38,798 nt of DNA from UBA5972 sp002430125 (GTDB lineage: Bacteria > Pseudomonadota > Alphaproteobacteria > Rhodobacterales > Rhodobacteraceae): the NCBI GenBank assembly GCA_937892915.1, contig CALBIC010000036.1, positions 1 through 38,798 of the forward strand. Direction: 5' to 3'. Within the stretch, counting starts at the first letter, position 1. Each line of letters opens with the position of its first letter. A model generated the notes under the pieces. The model ran no database searches. It saw only the letters and a program-made list of their open reading frames with translations, and was not told where the DNA came from. The position numbers and the translations under genes are program-made. Below are positions 1-7,523 of this stretch, in pieces.

Positions 1-159
1 AAACCAATCACCGGCTCGGAACCTGTCAAATCAATGGGGCCGAAACGGCGCATACTGCTGATATACAGGACCAAAAATATGGAAAGGGTGAATGCGTTTG
101 TTCCTGTCACCCGCGACGTGCTGGAAATCGATGGAGTGAGGGTGTTTTCTGTCGACTGA
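1..159 (+). CDS. C-terminal fragment of an unidentified protein
   Basis: Frame 1 is open from the first base to a TGA at 157-159 and encodes the last 52 residues of a protein that starts outside the window. The fragment is basic in the middle (KRRILLIYR, residues 15-23) and ends in IDGVRVFSVD. No family is recognisable from this piece. The H-NOX gene starts 78 bases downstream on the same strand, so co-transcription is possible. The reading is supported only by the uninterrupted frame and protein-like composition. Confidence 0.45.
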   Translation, partial: KPITGSEPVKSMGPKRRILLIYRTKNMERVNAFVPVTRDVLEIDGVRVFSVD

Positions 160-237
160 TCCGGCCGGTTTTGCGAAATCTTAAGGTCTGTCGGCCTATT
201 CTGTCCGCGTGGGGCGCGGGAAAGAAGGGAAAGATAC

Positions 238-831
238 ATGCACGGACTGGTGAACCGTTCGATACAGCGCTTTATTGTAGACAGCTATGGTGCGGAAATA
301 TGGGGCGAAATCTGCCGCGAAGCTGACTTGGGCTTTGATAATTTTGAAGCGATGCTGACTTATGATTCGGCCCTGACAAACGCTGTGCTGGCGGCAGGGT
401 GTCGGCGTTTGAAACGTAAACGCGCAAACCTGCTCGAGGATATGGGCACTTATATGGTGTCACATCCCGATCTCGTGCCCTTACGGCGCTTGCTCCGCTT
501 TGGCGGCGATACGTTTGTTGAATTCCTGCATTCGCTTGACGATTTGCATGATCGGGCCGCGTTGGCGTTGCCCGACCTTGATTTTCCACAGCTTGAATTG
601 CGCGAACATGCGCTGAATTCCTACAGTCTGATCTATCGTTGGCGGCAGCATGGTTTTGGCACGCTTGTGCTGGGGGTAATGCGCGCAATGGCGGATGATT
701 ATGGGGTTTTAGCGCTGTTGGGCCACAGTTCGACTTTGGGCGAATTTGGCGACGTGGATACAATCTCAATCTCGCTTGTTGATACCCAGTTCGCTGAAGG
801 ACGCGGGTTTGAATTGGGGGCCGCAGAATGA
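238..831 (+). CDS. H-NOX (haem nitric oxide/oxygen binding) sensor protein
   Basis: This 197-residue stand-alone H-NOX domain is a predicted cytoplasmic haem sensor of NO or another diatomic gas or redox signal. The N-terminus MHGLVNRSIQRFI is typical of the family. The proximal haem ligand is His104 (in LDDLH), followed by the haem-distorting proline at Pro117. At exactly the family spacing from the histidine (29 residues) the YxSxR motif that holds the haem propionates reads Tyr133-Arg-Trp135-Arg-Gln137, so the Ser and Arg positions are replaced. The start has a good ribosome site (AAGGGAAAG, 9-10 bases upstream). The stop overlaps the next start in an ATGA, so it is translationally coupled to a diguanylate cyclase, the usual partner type for bacterial H-NOX proteins. 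Family assignment is firm; the ligand bound is not known. Confidence 0.93.
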   Translation: MHGLVNRSIQRFIVDSYGAEIWGEICREADLGFDNFEAMLTYDSALTNAVLAAGCRRLKRKRANLLEDMGTYMVSHPDLVPLRRLLRFGGDTFVEFLHSLDDLHDRAALALPDLDFPQLELREHALNSYSLIYRWRQHGFGTLVLGVMRAMADDYGVLALLGHSSTLGEFGDVDTISISLVDTQFAEGRGFELGAAE

Positions 832-1901
832 CGCAGGATCATACTTTGCCAACGAAAGCCCTGGTTGCGGTGCCGCGCAAAGGCCCGGCACTCAGCCTTG
901 CAGGGCTTGATATGTTGATGCCGCTTCATATTTGGATCGGACCGACCGGGCATATCCTGCGGGTTGGGCCGACGTTGCAAAAATTGCGCCCTGACATAGA
1001 GATTGTTGGGCGTCGTGCGTCAGAATTTTTGGAATTCCGCCGCCCACGCGAGGTACAGCATCTTGACGATCTGTTGGCCTTTGAAGGTCAGCAGATATCG
1101 GTGCTGTTTCGTGATCCGCCGCGTAATTCCCTTAGGGGGCTGGTTGTCGGATTGCCGCGCGGGCAGGGCGCGCTGCTTAATCTATCGCTGGGAATCTCAG
1201 TTGCCGAAATGGTGCGTGATTATGGATTAAACAGCAAGGATTTTGCACCGTCCGATTCGACCGTTGAAATGCTCTATCTGATCGAAGCGCAATCTGTGGT
1301 ATTGCAGGAGGCCAAAAGCCTGAACAGCAGGTTGCTTGGTGCGCGCGTGGCGGCCGAGGAACGGGCCTTCACGGACACATTGACCGGCCTGAAAAACCGA
1401 CGCGCGCTTGATCATATCTTGAACCGGTTGACCAATAGCCGTCGCCGAAAACGCTTTGGATTGATGAATGTTGACCTTGATTACTTCAAATCGGTTAACG
1501 ACACCTATGGCCATGCAGCCGGGGACCATGTTTTGCAAAAAGCGGCCAGTATCTTTGTCGAGGAAACCCGGGCAGAAGACATAGTTGCGCGAACAGGCGG
1601 CGACGAGTTTGTGATCGTCCTGATGAATTGTGATGACCTGACAAAGCTGAAAACCATTGCCGACCGGATCATCGAACGGCTTGAAAAGCCTATCTCGTTT
1701 GAAGGCGCTGAATGCCGTATCAGCGCCAGCATCGGCACGACGGTTTCCAGTTTCTATCCGACGCTTGAAATTGACCGCATGTGCAGTGACGCGGATGCCG
1801 CCCTTTACCAATCCAAGAACCACGGTCGGGCGCGTTCGACAATCTTTCAACCGGCTGCTTTGGCGCAACCAAAACAGGGACTTAAGGCGCCGGAAGCATA
1901 A
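828..1901 (+). CDS. HNOBA-GGDEF diguanylate cyclase, H-NOX partner
   Basis: This 357-residue protein makes cyclic di-GMP from two GTP. Residues about 25-150 look like the HNOBA (haem-NO-binding-associated, PAS-like) domain, with the hallmarks MPLHIWIG, a GPTLQKL stretch and an F-x-x-RRPRE segment. A helical linker (about 150-180) leads into a complete GGDEF domain: DTLTGLKNRRAL at 183-194, the metal-binding NVDLDYFK region at 214-221, and an intact GGDEF active site at 257-261. An inhibitory I-site RxxD (RAED, 248-251) sits five residues before it, so product feedback is expected. No membrane segment is seen. The gene overlaps the H-NOX gene by four bases (ATGA), and the HNOBA domain is the likely contact surface for H-NOX, so ligand binding probably sets cyclase activity. 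The output would be biofilm or motility control, as known for H-NOX/cyclase pairs; that is inference here. Confidence 0.92.
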   Translation: MTQDHTLPTKALVAVPRKGPALSLAGLDMLMPLHIWIGPTGHILRVGPTLQKLRPDIEIVGRRASEFLEFRRPREVQHLDDLLAFEGQQISVLFRDPPRNSLRGLVVGLPRGQGALLNLSLGISVAEMVRDYGLNSKDFAPSDSTVEMLYLIEAQSVVLQEAKSLNSRLLGARVAAEERAFTDTLTGLKNRRALDHILNRLTNSRRRKRFGLMNVDLDYFKSVNDTYGHAAGDHVLQKAASIFVEETRAEDIVARTGGDEFVIVLMNCDDLTKLKTIADRIIERLEKPISFEGAECRISASIGTTVSSFYPTLEIDRMCSDADAALYQSKNHGRARSTIFQPAALAQPKQGLKAPEA

Positions 1902-1964
1902 TTTTTCAGCGAAAACAAAAAAGTGCCGAATGCGCGATTGGCCATCAAGCATGGCAGGTTCTAT

Positions 1965-2051
1965 AGCCTTTTGCATTTTACTTGAATCGGAATTCACCCC
2001 AATTTCAGGTGATTTCCGATAGTCGTGGGTCAGATAAAATGCAAAAAGGCT
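1965..2051. repeat. Nested imperfect palindrome between convergent genes
   Basis: Outer arms are 1965-1980 (AGCCTTTTGCATTTTA) and 2035-2051 (its reverse complement with one extra A). Inside them 1986-1998 (ATCGGAATTCACC) pairs with 2008-2020 with 12 of 13 matches around a 9-base loop. The element fills most of the gap between the cyclase stop (1901) and the stop codon of the minus-strand gene, which begins at the next base (2052). It could be a bidirectional terminator or a small dispersed REP/MITE-like element. I saw no second copy in this window. Confidence 0.7.
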
Positions 2052-2468
2052 TTAAGGCATTTTCACGCTGGCGCGCGGGAAGGTTGCCGTATCGGTTGTG
2101 CCGTCGTCATAGAGCAATTTGATCGTTACAGATTCTATGCTGCCAAGTGGCAGGCTGATATAGGGAAGGTGGCCGTCGGCTTTCATAACGTTTGGTGCGG
2201 CTTCACCTTCATAACAGTCCTCAAGCACCCATGTCTGGTCGGTGATTTCGCTGTTTAAGCCGTACGTCACACCGTCAAGCCCGCAACGCCAGCTTTCCAG
2301 ATGGGTGAAATACAAAAGGTCGTGACCGTCATATTCGCGCACCGCGATCCAACTTCCCTTTGTAGCGTTCAAAATCGGTTTTACCTCTGCGGCCGTGGTA
2401 AAAGCATTGGCCGACATAGGAAGCGCCAATAGACACAGCGCCGCGGCGGTTTTCAGTATCATTTTCAT
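2052..2468 (-). CDS. Small exported hypothetical protein
   Basis: A 138-residue protein when started at the ATG at 2468, which has a GGAG ribosome site just upstream and begins a clean signal peptide (MKMILKTAAALCLLALPMSANAF, split here only for description, cleaved near ANA-F). An in-frame start 11 codons upstream would bury the signal peptide and is less likely. The mature part is about 115 residues, with aromatic-rich patches (LYFTHLESWRCG) and two cysteines (SWRCG and EDCYEG) that could form a periplasmic disulfide. I do not recognise the family. It is convergent with the cyclase gene, separated by the palindrome, and divergent from the glycosyltransferase-like gene at 2611. Confidence 0.75.
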   Translation of the reverse strand: MKMILKTAAALCLLALPMSANAFTTAAEVKPILNATKGSWIAVREYDGHDLLYFTHLESWRCGLDGVTYGLNSEITDQTWVLEDCYEGEAAPNVMKADGHLPYISLPLGSIESVTIKLLYDDGTTDTATFPRASVKMP

Positions 2469-2610
2469 TTGAAATCTCCGAAATATGAGGAACTTAGGCA
2501 ATTAGATACGCTCGCGCGCGAAAATTGCGAGTGTTTTTGCCCCATTGGGGTTACAGCGCGACGAAAGAACGTTAGAATCCCGGGAAGTGTATCGGGCGAT
2601 ACGGGCGGGC

Positions 2611-3597
2611 ATGTCACAGAATTTCAATATTTTCGCGATTGCACAGGGTGGACGGCTGCAATTTGAAGCCGTGCTTTTTGCGGCGTCATTACGCCACAGC
2701 AATCCGCATCTGAAGGCAAAACTGTACCTTGGAGAGCCGCAGCCGGGACCGAAATGGAATGGCAATCCGCGCATCAACAATCCTGAGGTGCGTGAGCTGC
2801 TTGAAAGTTTGGGGGCCGAGATCGTGCCCTTTGAAAGCAAGCATTTCGGCGCAACCTATCCTTACGGCAACAAAATCGAAGGGCTGAAAGCGCTGCCCAA
2901 AGGCGAGCCGTTTGTGTTTTTTGACACGGATACTTTGTTTTTGGATGATCTTTCGAAAGCCGGGTTTGATTTCGCCAAGCCAACGGCTTCGATGAAACGT
3001 GAAGGCACCTGGCCTGAGATTGAACTTTACGGCCCCGGTTATACCGAAACCTGGAAATCACTTTATGACCGTTTCGGGCTGGATTTTGAAAGCTCGCTTG
3101 ATCCAGGCCAGCCGGACGAGCATTGGGAGCGGTATCTGTATTTCAATGCCGGGTTTTTCTATTACAAATGCCCGCATGAATTCGGTCAGCTGTTCACCGA
3201 ATTTGCGACTGAAATCCGCGATAGTCCGCCAAAAGAGCTGATTTGCCAATCGCTTGATCCCTGGTTGGATCAGGTGGTCCTGCCGTTGGTCATTCATAAA
3301 CTGGGTGGTGGGCGTAATCTGGAACCGGGTTTGCGACTTGACCGCGACCTGACATGCCATTGGCGGGTTTTACCGCTGCTTTATGCGCGCGAAGCGGATA
3401 ATGTGGTGGCGCTGCTTGAAAGTATTTGCGAGCCCAACAAAATCAAGAAAGTCCTGAAGCAATATGAGCCGATTAAAAGGATGATCTATCAGGGCAAGGG
3501 GCAAAAAGTGCGCGAAATGTTTGACCGCGACGATCTGCCGAGGAAAGAGCAACAGATGCGCAACCGGATCAAAGCCGCCAAACTTTGGATGCGTTGA
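2611..3597 (+). CDS. Putative GT-A fold glycosyltransferase
   Basis: A 328-residue protein from the ATG at 2611 (MSQNFNIFAIAQGG); an ATG 22 codons upstream at 2545 gives an N-terminus unlike a protein start. The feature pointing to a glycosyltransferase is an acidic DTD motif (about residues 105-107) in FVFFDTDTLFLDD, where GT-A enzymes bind the metal and nucleotide sugar. It is preceded by an N-terminal segment that scans like the first half of a nucleotide-binding fold. No signal peptide or membrane segment is visible, so it is probably cytoplasmic. The C-terminus is basic and helical (KEQQMRNRIKAAKLWMR). Donor and acceptor are unknown. It stands alone, ending 107 bases before the hisE stop. 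The family call is moderate; activity is inference. Confidence 0.7.
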   Translation: MSQNFNIFAIAQGGRLQFEAVLFAASLRHSNPHLKAKLYLGEPQPGPKWNGNPRINNPEVRELLESLGAEIVPFESKHFGATYPYGNKIEGLKALPKGEPFVFFDTDTLFLDDLSKAGFDFAKPTASMKREGTWPEIELYGPGYTETWKSLYDRFGLDFESSLDPGQPDEHWERYLYFNAGFFYYKCPHEFGQLFTEFATEIRDSPPKELICQSLDPWLDQVVLPLVIHKLGGGRNLEPGLRLDRDLTCHWRVLPLLYAREADNVVALLESICEPNKIKKVLKQYEPIKRMIYQGKGQKVREMFDRDDLPRKEQQMRNRIKAAKLWMR

Positions 3598-3630
3598 CAG
3601 GGTTCGCGGTGCGCGCGAGGGCAGCGGCGC

Positions 3631-3684
3631 GGGGGGCTGCCTGCCCCCCGGGCGCAATTGAAGAAATTGCGCCTCCCCCCGGGG
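3631..3684. repeat. GC-rich tandem hairpin intergenic element
   Basis: Two perfect hairpins follow one another. GGGGGGC (3631-3637) pairs with GCCCCCC (3643-3649) around TGCCT. GGCGCAATT (3651-3659) pairs with AATTGCGCC (3665-3673) around a 5-base loop. A CCCCCCGGGG block (3675-3684) and an ATATTT tract follow. The element lies between the convergent glycosyltransferase-like gene and hisE and may terminate transcription from both sides. Its shape resembles GC-rich dispersed intergenic elements that I recall from Roseobacter-group genomes; that resemblance is from memory. Confidence 0.7.
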
Positions 3685-3704
3685 ATATTTCGACCGAAAA
3701 GAAA

Positions 3705-4015
3705 TCAGCGGCGGGCGGCTTTTTCGGCAACCCCTGAAACACCCTCGCGGTGTTCAAGTTCAGCGAGGACATCTGCGAGATCAATGTCGGTGGCTTCCAG
3801 CATGACCAGCAGGTGATACAGAACATCTGCGGCTTCGTAAGTCAGGTTTTCGCGGTCGTTCTGGGCCGCGGCGATGATGGCCTCAATGGCTTCTTCGCCG
3901 AACTTTTCTGCGGCTTTGGCTGGGCCTTTAGACAACAGTTTGGCCGTCCAGGAGGTCTCCGGATCGGCATATCTGCGGGCTTTGATTGTGGCTGCGAGGC
4001 GGATCAGTATATCGG

Positions 4016-4019
<4 letters not shown>
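3705..4019 (-). CDS. hisE: Phosphoribosyl-ATP diphosphatase (histidine step 2)
   Basis: A 104-residue cytoplasmic enzyme that hydrolyses phosphoribosyl-ATP to phosphoribosyl-AMP and pyrophosphate. It has the compact all-helical MazG-like fold signature of HisE: SWTAKLLSKG, KAAEKFGEEAIEAIIAA with the acidic metal-binding helix, and YEAADVLYHLLVML. The length matches stand-alone HisE proteins. It is a separate protein here, not fused to HisI as in enterobacteria, and hisI is not in the window. It is the last gene of the his run. Its start overlaps the hisF stop by four bases (ATGA), so it is translationally coupled. Confidence 0.96.
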
Positions 4020-4774
<755 letters not shown>

Positions 4775-4873
4775 AGCGACTTGGCGGTTCCGATGTGAGT
4801 TTGGAATGTCCCTATCACAGATAAAGGCTGGCAGGGAGCGGCGAGATCATCAGTCGGTGTCATTGTCATTGGA

Positions 4874-5596
4874 TTACGACGCCAACAATCGCAACGCAGC
4901 CGGAATATCAATCGCCCCATCATAAATCGCCCGGCCGGAAATTGCGCCGTTCAGGGGCGCACCGCAGGTTTTAAGCGCGGTGAGATCAGCCATTGACGAA
5001 ACGCCGCCGCTGGCAATCACCGGGATCGACACTGCATTGGCCAGTGCGGCAGTGGCGGCAACGTTTGGTCCCTGCATCGCGCCGTCGCGGTTAATGTCGG
5101 TATAAATTATGGCGGCTATGCCCGCGTCTTCAAATTTGCGCGCCAGAGTTGTTACGTTAATGTCAGTTTCTTCGGCCCATCCGCGGGTTGCGACCATCCC
5201 GTTACGCGCATCAAGACCGACCGCGACCTGACCCGGAAAACGACGCGCTGCTTCGTGGACCAGTTCGGGGTTTTCAACCGCGACGGTGCCAAGAATGACT
5301 CGGGCAAGACCTTTGTTCAGCCAATGCTCGATGGTGGCCATATCGCGAATGCCACCGCCAAGTTGGGCGGGGATCGTGCAACGTTTCAGGATCGCCTCGA
5401 CCGGGGCGGCATTTACCGGGGTTCCGGCAAATGCACCGTTTAGATCAACCAGATGCAGCCATTCACACCCGGCATCCTGAAAGGCCCGCGCCTGGGCAGC
5501 GGGATCGTCGTTAAACACCGTGGATTTATCCATATCGCCCTTTAGCAGGCGCACGCATTGGCCGTCTTTCAGGTCGATGGCGGGGTAGAGGATCAT
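4874..5596 (-). CDS. hisA: ProFAR isomerase (histidine step 4)
   Basis: A 240-residue (beta-alpha)8 barrel that isomerises ProFAR to PRFAR, an Amadori rearrangement. The start is placed at the ATG at 5596, which gives the family N-terminus MILYPAIDLKDGQCVRL with catalytic Asp8; a longer in-frame extension of 25 residues has no similarity to the family. The second catalytic aspartate lies in GLDARNGMVATRGW, and the phosphate loops GGGIRD and ASGGVSS are intact. It precedes hisF. Upstream it faces the divergent DUF2147 gene, so it needs either its own promoter in 5597-5732 or read-through from hisB-hisH across that gene. Confidence 0.96.
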   Translation of the reverse strand: MILYPAIDLKDGQCVRLLKGDMDKSTVFNDDPAAQARAFQDAGCEWLHLVDLNGAFAGTPVNAAPVEAILKRCTIPAQLGGGIRDMATIEHWLNKGLARVILGTVAVENPELVHEAARRFPGQVAVGLDARNGMVATRGWAEETDINVTTLARKFEDAGIAAIIYTDINRDGAMQGPNVAATAALANAVSIPVIASGGVSSMADLTALKTCGAPLNGAISGRAIYDGAIDIPAALRLLAS

Positions 5597-5732
5597 TCGC
5601 GGGAATCCTTTTGCTGTTGCTGCGGTGTTAAGCATATAGGCGGGAAAATGCCAAGACGTCCAAGCCGCCACGAAACGCTTGCTTCAATCGCCAAAAGCCA
5701 CGACACTTGGCGAAAATCAACAGGAGGTCTCT

Positions 5733-6125
5733 ATGAAGAAACTAGTTTTGGCAGTTGCGTTACTTTTTGCAGGTCCGGCATTTGCCGCTGACCCGATTCT
5801 TGGGCTCTGGAAGACCATTCCGGACGATAACGGTTATTATGGTCACATTCAAATTGCACCGTGCGGTGACAAGATATGTGGCACATTGATTGCGTCGTTT
5901 ACGGCTGCAGACAACAAACCTTACGCGTCTGCAAATGTCGGCAAAAAGCTGATGTGGGATATGGTAAGCGAAGGTGACGGAAACTACGGCAGCGGCAAAG
6001 TCTGGTCGCCCGACCGAGACAAGACGTATAAAGGTAAGCTGGTCTTGAGCAGTGGGGAACTGGATGTGAAAGGCTGCGTGGCGTTCATCTGTCGCTCGGG
6101 CGGTATTTGGTATCGCGTCAAATAA
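5733..6125 (+). CDS. DUF2147-family exported protein
   Basis: A 130-residue protein with a strong ribosome site (AGGAGG, 5 bases before the ATG at 5733) and a clear signal peptide (KKLVLAVALLFAGPAFA, cleaved before ADP). The mature part matches DUF2147: ILGLWKTIPDDNGYYGHI, then the paired-cysteine strand PCGDKICGTLI, then a lipocalin-like series of strands. A second cysteine pair lies near the C-terminus (GCVAFIC). The product is probably a small periplasmic beta-barrel protein; its function is unknown. It sits head-to-head with hisA and tail-to-tail with hisH with only three bases between stop codons. It therefore interrupts an otherwise collinear his operon on the opposite strand. Confidence 0.9.
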   Translation: MKKLVLAVALLFAGPAFAADPILGLWKTIPDDNGYYGHIQIAPCGDKICGTLIASFTAADNKPYASANVGKKLMWDMVSEGDGNYGSGKVWSPDRDKTYKGKLVLSSGELDVKGCVAFICRSGGIWYRVK

Positions 6126-6128
6126 TCC

Positions 6129-6770
6129 TTAGGGCTTCCACAGTAAGAAATTGCCAATCAGCCGCAAGCCGGTTGATTGGCTTTTTTCTGGGTGAAACTG
6201 AGTGCCGATAAAGTTGTCGCACCCGACCATTGCGGTCACCTCACCGCCGTAGTCACAATGCGCCAGTCTTTGCGACGGGTCGTTTGCAGCCAGATGGTAT
6301 GAATGCACGAAATAGACGTTATCGCCGGTTTTGATGCCGTCAAGCACCGGGTGCGGTGTATCAATCACCAGATCGTTCCAACCCATATGCGGAATTTTCA
6401 AGGTGGGATCAGACGGGGTTAACGCCACGACCTCGCCTTTGATCCAGTCAAATCCCGGCGTGTTCAGCCCGTGTTCCCATCCGCGGCTTGCCATCATTTG
6501 CATGCCGACACAGATGCCAAGAAACGGCACGGCGCGGATTATTACAGCTTCTTGCATCGCGTCAAACAGGCCCGGATAAGACGCAAGACCGGCACGACAA
6601 TCCGCGAAGGCACCAACGCCCGGCAGCACAATGCGATCCGCAGCGGCTACGGCGTCGGGGTCGGACGATACGACGACCTTGCCGGCCGAAACTTCCTGCG
6701 CCATACGCTGAAAGCTTTTCTCGGCCGAATGCAGATTGCCCGAGTTATAGTCAACGATAACCGTGGTCAC
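6129..6770 (-). CDS. hisH: Imidazole glycerol phosphate synthase, glutaminase subunit
   Basis: A 213-residue class I glutamine amidotransferase that supplies ammonia to HisF. The nucleophile elbow LGICVGMQ places the catalytic cysteine at Cys87, and His193 and Glu195 complete the triad in TQFHPEKSQ. The oxyanion-strand loop LPGVGAF is present. The start is GTG at 6770, giving the family N-terminus TTVIVDYNSGNLHS; the longer open frame upstream only overlaps hisB. The gap to the hisB stop is a single base, so the two are almost certainly coupled. The gene ends three bases from the opposing DUF2147 stop. Confidence 0.96.
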   Translation of the reverse strand: MTTVIVDYNSGNLHSAEKSFQRMAQEVSAGKVVVSSDPDAVAAADRIVLPGVGAFADCRAGLASYPGLFDAMQEAVIIRAVPFLGICVGMQMMASRGWEHGLNTPGFDWIKGEVVALTPSDPTLKIPHMGWNDLVIDTPHPVLDGIKTGDNVYFVHSYHLAANDPSQRLAHCDYGGEVTAMVGCDNFIGTQFHPEKSQSTGLRLIGNFLLWKP

Positions 6771-6771
6771 G

Positions 6772-7359
6772 TCACAGTGTCCCCTTGGTTGACGGGATCG
6801 CGTCGGCCTTGCGCGGGTCGGTTTCGACCGCTTCGCGCAGCGCACGGGCCACGGCTTTAAATGTTGCCTCGACAATATGGTGGCTGTTCAGGCCTGACAG
6901 TTTTTCGATGTTCAGCGTGATCCCGCCCTGCATCGCAAAGGCGGTGAAAAACTCGCGCACCAATTCGGTGTCAAACGTGCCAATTTTCGAGCTGGGCAAA
7001 TCAAGGTTCCAGACCAGAAACGGCCGGCCTGACAGATCAAGGGCGGCGCGCACCAAAGCTTCGTCCATCGGTAACAGGCACGATCCATAGCGGCGGATGC
7101 CTTTTTTGTCGCCCAAAGCCTTGGCAAGCGCCTGACCCAAGGCAATGCCGGTGTCCTCAACGGTGTGATGATCGTCGATGTGCAAATCACCCTTGGCGCG
7201 GATTTTCATGTCGATCAGCGCATGTCGTGACAGTTGATCCAGCATGTGGTCAAAGAACCCGACCCCGGTCTGGTTGTCGTAAATCCCGGTACCATCAAGA
7301 TCGATACTGACCTCAATCGTGGTTTCAACGGTTTTGCGGCTTATGCTGGCTTTGCGCAT
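6772..7359 (-). CDS. hisB: Imidazoleglycerol-phosphate dehydratase
   Basis: A 195-residue manganese-dependent dehydratase converting imidazole glycerol phosphate to imidazole acetol phosphate. Both family metal-binding histidine clusters are visible: HIDDHHTVEDTGIALGQA and GLNSHHIVEATFKAVA. The FFDHMLDQLSRHAL segment is also present. It is monofunctional, without the histidinol-phosphatase domain found in enterobacteria, and of the usual length for that type. It is the first gene of the his run on the minus strand. The 164-base region up to the glycosyltransferase gene at 7524 must hold divergent promoters; I could not pick out clear elements there. Confidence 0.97.
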   Translation of the reverse strand: MRKASISRKTVETTIEVSIDLDGTGIYDNQTGVGFFDHMLDQLSRHALIDMKIRAKGDLHIDDHHTVEDTGIALGQALAKALGDKKGIRRYGSCLLPMDEALVRAALDLSGRPFLVWNLDLPSSKIGTFDTELVREFFTAFAMQGGITLNIEKLSGLNSHHIVEATFKAVARALREAVETDPRKADAIPSTKGTL

Positions 7360-7523
7360 ATCGGCACCTTTTCGCGTGGCTGTTCGAGGGCTTTATAGGC
7401 ACCCAGCCCTGTGTTGCAAAGACCCAAGCATTGGACGAATCTGCGCGCGAGAAACCGCTTGAACGTGTGCGAGTGGGAAAATTCCCTTGCCAATGGCGGC
7501 TATTTCAGAGAATTGGGCAACAA

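Noticed and set aside
1227..1997. Minus-strand open frame of 256 codons opposite the diguanylate cyclase
   Set aside because: Shadow of the GGDEF-coding frame; the protein composition is not natural and the + strand gene has intact motifs.
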